From Mycolicibacterium madagascariense (GTDB taxonomy: Bacteria; Actinomycetota; Actinomycetes; Mycobacteriales; Mycobacteriaceae), in assembly GCF_010729665.1 (NCBI RefSeq), contig NZ_AP022610.1:620001-684000 (forward strand): DNA of 64,000 nt, read 5' to 3'. The notes under the pieces were generated by a model that had not been told where the DNA came from, ran no database searches, and saw nothing but the letters and a program-made list of their open reading frames with translations. Positions 60,362 to 64,000 of this stretch are shown here, piece after piece. The number at the start of each line of letters is the position of its first letter. Position 1 is the stretch's first letter. A program made the translations under genes and the position numbers.

Positions 60362-62092
60362 TCAGGCAGGCGTGGCGACGTCAGCGTCGTGGTGCTGCCC
60401 GGACCGGTGGTCGGCATCCTTCGCGACGGCGGCGGCGACCTGGTCGGACGGCGCGGCCACCGCCAGCGCCCAGTAGTAGACGATCAGGCTGAAGGCGGCG
60501 ACGACGACCACGTCGGTCCACTCGCCGAAGACGAAGCCGTTGAAGATCGGGTGCAGGCCACCGTAATTGCCGAAGTAACCGATGACCGTCGCGCCGATCA
60601 GCCAGGGGACGATCCAGTAGCCGTGGCGGAACATGTCCACGGAGAAGGTCTTCTTGACCGCCGCGCCGACGAGGAAGAGCGCAGCGCCCACCACCAGGGC
60701 GATGTCCAGCTTCCACTCGACGCCGTAGGAGCCCCAGTACAGCAGCAGGTTCGCGGAGATGAACGCGATGGGCAGCAGCACGTCCGGCAGCGGCATGCGG
60801 TAGCTGCGCGGGCGGTCCCCATCGCGACGACGCAAGGCGCCCAAGGCAATTGGGGCGAACGCGTACATGATGGCGGTGGCGCCGGTGACGACGGCGACCA
60901 GCTTGCTCCAGCTGGGGAACGGCCCGAAGCACAGCCAACCGATGACCGCGGAGACGACGATCGACCACACCGGCACGCCACGCTTGTCGGTGGTGGCCAG
61001 CCGCGTCGGCAACTCGGGCAGCACGCCGAGCGCGTACGACAGCCGCGCCGTCGTGCCGATGTACACGATGCCGGTGCCCGTGGGGGACGCGACGGCGTCG
61101 ATGATCAGGACGACGGCCAACCAGCCGGCGCCGACGGCGATCGCCAGGGTGTACCAGGCGCCGTAGCTGGAGTGGGCGCCGCCGACGCCGAGCGGGTGCG
61201 CCCACCCGCCCCTGACGTCGTTGGGGTCGACGGCGAAGATGAACGCCGCCTGCAGCGCGATGTAGAGCAGGGCGCCGATGATCATCGCGGTGATGATGGC
61301 CCGCGAGACGTCCCGCTGCGGGTTGCGCGCCTCGCCCGCGAGTTGGACGGCCTGCTCGAAACCCTGCAGGGCGAATACGACGCCCAGCGGCAGCGCGGCA
61401 AACACGCCGTGGATGCCGGCCGGCATGAAGCTGCCGCCCGCGGTCAGATTGCCCGGATGGAAGGACAGGTAGCCGATCACGACGATGGCCACCAACGGGA
61501 CCAGCGTCTTCCAGATCACGACGAGCCCGTTGCTCTCGGACATGAACTTGACCCCGGCCAGGTTCATCGCGGTGAACAGGATCATCAGCAGGGTGGCGAC
61601 GAGGAGGCCGGTGCGGTTCAGCAGACCGGTGCTGGCGTTGAGCATGTCGAAGTGGTGGTTCACCCACGACACGCTGTTGAGGTAGGTGATGGCGCCGAGG
61701 ATCTCGATGGGCGCGATCGCCACCGAGGGGAGCCACGACGCGAACGTCGCAACGAAGCCACCGAACGCGCCGTGGGAGTAGTACGGGAAGCGGCCCGAGC
61801 CGCCCGCGACGGGGTAGGCCCCGCCCAGCTCGGCGAACACCAGGGCGAGCACGATCAGCATCGCCGCGGCCAGCACCCACGACACGATCGCCGCCGGACC
61901 GGCCGACTGCGCCGCGCTCAGCGCGCTCAGCAACCACCCGGAGCCGATGATCGAGCCGAGGGACACGCACATCAGGCCCCAGAAGCCGACGCTGCGCCGC
62001 AACCCGGGAGACGAGTCGACGGCGTCCGTCGCGGTCAACGCCGCCCCGCCGGGCGCCGGATCAACCGAGGGTGTGTCATTGCTGCCTCCCAC
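60362..62092 (-). CDS. APC-family permease
   Basis: 576 residues from the GTG at 62092. About 12-14 membrane helices; GLMCVSLGSIIGSGWLLSAL is the helix-1 substrate-binding motif of the APC fold, and the ALQGFEQAVQLAGEARNPQRDVSRAI loop is family-typical. The N- and C-terminal tails are polar. It resembles bacterial amino-acid permeases; substrate unknown. It is separated from the LysR gene by 91 bp and runs in the same direction, possibly part of the amine uptake unit. Confidence 0.9.
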   Translation of the reverse strand: MGGSNDTPSVDPAPGGAALTATDAVDSSPGLRRSVGFWGLMCVSLGSIIGSGWLLSALSAAQSAGPAAIVSWVLAAAMLIVLALVFAELGGAYPVAGGSGRFPYYSHGAFGGFVATFASWLPSVAIAPIEILGAITYLNSVSWVNHHFDMLNASTGLLNRTGLLVATLLMILFTAMNLAGVKFMSESNGLVVIWKTLVPLVAIVVIGYLSFHPGNLTAGGSFMPAGIHGVFAALPLGVVFALQGFEQAVQLAGEARNPQRDVSRAIITAMIIGALLYIALQAAFIFAVDPNDVRGGWAHPLGVGGAHSSYGAWYTLAIAVGAGWLAVVLIIDAVASPTGTGIVYIGTTARLSYALGVLPELPTRLATTDKRGVPVWSIVVSAVIGWLCFGPFPSWSKLVAVVTGATAIMYAFAPIALGALRRRDGDRPRSYRMPLPDVLLPIAFISANLLLYWGSYGVEWKLDIALVVGAALFLVGAAVKKTFSVDMFRHGYWIVPWLIGATVIGYFGNYGGLHPIFNGFVFGEWTDVVVVAAFSLIVYYWALAVAAPSDQVAAAVAKDADHRSGQHHDADVATPA

Positions 62093-62198
62093 GTGCTGCT
62101 CACGAGCCGCCGCGGCGATGCGAGGGACCTCGACCCGCTACCTACCCGGGTCGTGGCACCTCGACACCCCACGTCGCGTCACGACCCGCGCCGCGGAC

Positions 62199-64000
62199 CT
62201 ACGGATCGCGCGGCAGCCCCAGCAGCCGTTCGGCGATGATGTTGAGCTGCACCTCCGACGTGCCGCCGTAGATCGTGGTGGCCCGGCCGGCGAGCAGGTA
62301 CTCGGCCCATTTTCCGGAGAGCTCGCCCTGATCGCCGATGGCCGCGTCGGTGCCGAAGGACGACACCCCGAACTCGGCGTAGCCCTGACCCGTCTTCATC
62401 GACAGCAGCTTGCTGATCGCGGCGGCGGGCATGGGGTCCCCGCCCGCCAGGGTCAGCAGCGTCGAGCGCATGTTGAGCAGTTTGGCCGCATGGCCCTCGG
62501 CGATCAGCCTGCCCGCCTCGTACTGCTCGATCTGGTCGAACTGCCCGTCGGCCAGGAACTGGACGAACTGTTCCAGGCTCGCCAGGAACGGCGGCTCACT
62601 GCTGCCGATCGACACGCGCTCGTTGGTCAGCGTGTTGCGGCTGACCTCCCAGCCGCGGTCGACCTCGCCGAGCACCATGTCGTCGGGCACGAACACGTCG
62701 TCGATGAAGACGGTGTTGAACATCGCGTTGCCGGTGAGCTCGCGCAGCGGCTTGACCTCGACGCCCTCGGCGGCCATGTCGAGCAGGAAGTACGTGATGC
62801 CACCGTGTTTGGGGGCCGACGGGTTGGTCCGCGCCAGCAGTGCGCCCCACTGCGAGTACTGCGCGCCCGTGGTCCAGATCTTCTGGCCGGTGATGCGCCA
62901 CCCGCCGTCGACCTTGGTGGCCTTCGTCGTCAGGCTCGCGAGGTCGGAACCCGCGCCCGGCTCGGAGAACAGCTGGCACCAGATCATCTCGCCGCGGAAG
63001 GTGGGCGGTAGGAAGCGCTGCTGCTGCGCGTCGGTGCCGTAGGCGACGATCGACGGGATGATCCACGCGGCGATGCCCATCTGGGGCCGCTTCACGCGAC
63101 CGCTGGAGAACTCCTGGGCGATGATGATCTGCTCGACGGGCTTGGCGGCGCGGCCCCACGGCTTGGGCAGGTGCGGGGAGACCCAGCCGCCCTCGGCGAT
63201 CGCCGTGGTCCGCTCCTCACCCGAAAGTGCCTTCAGTGCAGCCACTTCCGCGCGGATCTCCTCACGCAGCTTCTCGGTGTCCGGATCGAGGTCGATGTCG
63301 ATGGGCCGCATCCCGGTGGTCGTCGCCTCCTGGATGACCTGCTGCGGGTGGTCGGCGGCCCGGCCGAAGCAGGCGGCCAGCACGATGGCCCGCCGGTAGA
63401 AGACGTTGGTGTCGTGCTCCCAGGTGAAGCCGATGCCACCGTGCACCTGGATGCAGTCCTGGGCGCAGTGCTGAGCGGCGACCGGAGCCAGGGTGGCGGC
63501 CACCGCGGCGGCGAACTCGTAGTGCGAGTCGGCCTTGCCGCCGTGCACCTCGTCGAGCGCGCGGGCCGCATCCCAGACCGCGGCCGTCGCGCGCTCGGTC
63601 TCGGCAATCATGTTGGCGCACTTGTGCTTGATGGCCTGGAACTGCCCGATGGGGCGGCCGAACTGCTCGCGGATCTTGGCGTACGCCGCGGCGGTGTCGG
63701 TGGCCCAGCGGGCGACGCCGATGCACTCGGCGGACAGCAGCGTCGTGATGACGGCGCGGGCGAGCGGGCGGCCGAGGTTGGCCAGGACGCGGTCGTCGGC
63801 GACCTCGACGGCGTTGGCGCGCACGTGCGCCAACGGCCGCAGCGGGTCGACGCTCTGCACGCCCTCGACCTCCACCTGGTCGGCGTCGAGCAGGACCCAG
63901 GCCTCGCCGCCGTCGATGGACACCGGGAGCACGAGCAGGGACGCCTCCGCGGCGGCGGGCACGGCGCGAACCTCGCCGCGGATGACGAGGCCGCCGCCCT
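62199..64000 (-). CDS. fadE6: Double-domain acyl-CoA dehydrogenase, FadE6-like (5' end outside window)
   Basis: 600 codons visible; the start lies beyond base 64000. The visible part begins within the first acyl-CoA dehydrogenase domain (C-terminal helices ECIGVARWATDTAAAYAKIREQFGRPIG and IQVHGGIGFTWEHD). It contains a complete second domain (WCQLFSEPGAGSDLASLTTKATKVDGGWRITGQKIWTTGA, FVQF... YGGTSEVQLNIIAERLLGLPRDP). Two fused domains of about 730 residues in total fit FadE6 (Rv0271c). It oxidises acyl-CoA to enoyl-CoA with FAD. In M. tuberculosis it follows fadD2 directly; here 10.8 kb separate them. Confidence 0.87.
   Translation of the reverse strand, partial: GGGLVIRGEVRAVPAAAEASLLVLPVSIDGGEAWVLLDADQVEVEGVQSVDPLRPLAHVRANAVEVADDRVLANLGRPLARAVITTLLSAECIGVARWATDTAAAYAKIREQFGRPIGQFQAIKHKCANMIAETERATAAVWDAARALDEVHGGKADSHYEFAAAVAATLAPVAAQHCAQDCIQVHGGIGFTWEHDTNVFYRRAIVLAACFGRAADHPQQVIQEATTTGMRPIDIDLDPDTEKLREEIRAEVAALKALSGEERTTAIAEGGWVSPHLPKPWGRAAKPVEQIIIAQEFSSGRVKRPQMGIAAWIIPSIVAYGTDAQQQRFLPPTFRGEMIWCQLFSEPGAGSDLASLTTKATKVDGGWRITGQKIWTTGAQYSQWGALLARTNPSAPKHGGITYFLLDMAAEGVEVKPLRELTGNAMFNTVFIDDVFVPDDMVLGEVDRGWEVSRNTLTNERVSIGSSEPPFLASLEQFVQFLADGQFDQIEQYEAGRLIAEGHAAKLLNMRSTLLTLAGGDPMPAAAISKLLSMKTGQGYAEFGVSSFGTDAAIGDQGELSGKWAEYLLAGRATTIYGGTSEVQLNIIAERLLGLPRDP

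Noticed and set aside
60389-62239. 616-residue plus-strand frame
   Set aside because: Same situation opposite the second permease; no motifs or ribosome site.

Overview
The window is high-GC actinobacterial DNA and almost certainly comes from a rapidly growing Mycobacterium (Mycolicibacterium). The markers are two carboxylic acid reductases, an antigen 85 mycolyltransferase, an Rv1174c-type secreted hemophore, a 13E12-type DUF222/HNH gene, a LysG regulator very close to Rv1985c, the Rv0269c-like polymerase / fadD2 divergent pair, a fadE6-like double acyl-CoA dehydrogenase, and many TANNNT-N6-start leaderless promoters. I see no rRNA, tRNA, CRISPR array, transposase or integrase.

Region 1 (1-17.5 kb) is one tightly packed minus-strand gene train, apparently a single operon. 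In transcription order it holds: TetR regulator, cytochrome P450, SDR, carboxylic acid reductase (CAR), amidohydrolase, M24 hydrolase, metal-ligand-less M24 homologue, mycofactocin-type SDR, crotonase lacking the usual glutamates, a fused tandem class III CoA-transferase, SDR, APH-fold kinase-like protein and a second P450 cut by the left edge. It looks like a dedicated catabolic route for an unidentified (cyclic or xenobiotic) acid or alcohol. The TetR promoter carries a 24-bp palindromic operator. A near-copy lies at 19.76 kb, upstream of an unknown protein plus aldehyde dehydrogenase operon and of a small SnoaL/DUF3887-like gene, so both blocks form one regulon.

Region 2 (20.2-24.5 kb) holds two formaldehyde-dehydrogenase-like zinc alcohol dehydrogenases. 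One is followed by a tiny ANTAR protein. The other sits between a DJ-1/PfpI protein and an unknown membrane-anchored protein, closed by a strong terminator. Region 3 (24.5-31.7 kb) is a cluster of regulators: GAF-ANTAR, AraC, STAS, GAF-PucR, MarR, PAS and LysG.

Region 4 (31.6-48.1 kb) contains a hemerythrin / zinc-ribbon / NDH-2 operon, an Lrp regulator divergent from a fused indolepyruvate ferredoxin oxidoreductase, the hemophore, a second CAR, small unknown proteins, a TetR / NAD-epimerase divergent pair with two clear operators, a sugar porter and a STAS protein.

Region 5 (48.2-64 kb) starts with the Rv0269c/fadD2 pair and ends with a fadE6-like gene. In M. tuberculosis these are adjacent (Rv0269c-Rv0270-Rv0271c), so the 51.4-62.1 kb block between them looks like an accessory insertion here or a loss there. 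It holds a LexA-boxed DUF222/HNH gene with an internal array of DNA palindromes, an MBL-fold hydrolase, an extra antigen 85, a transglutaminase, an (R)-selective amine transaminase, two APC permeases and a LysR regulator that lacks a normal start codon.
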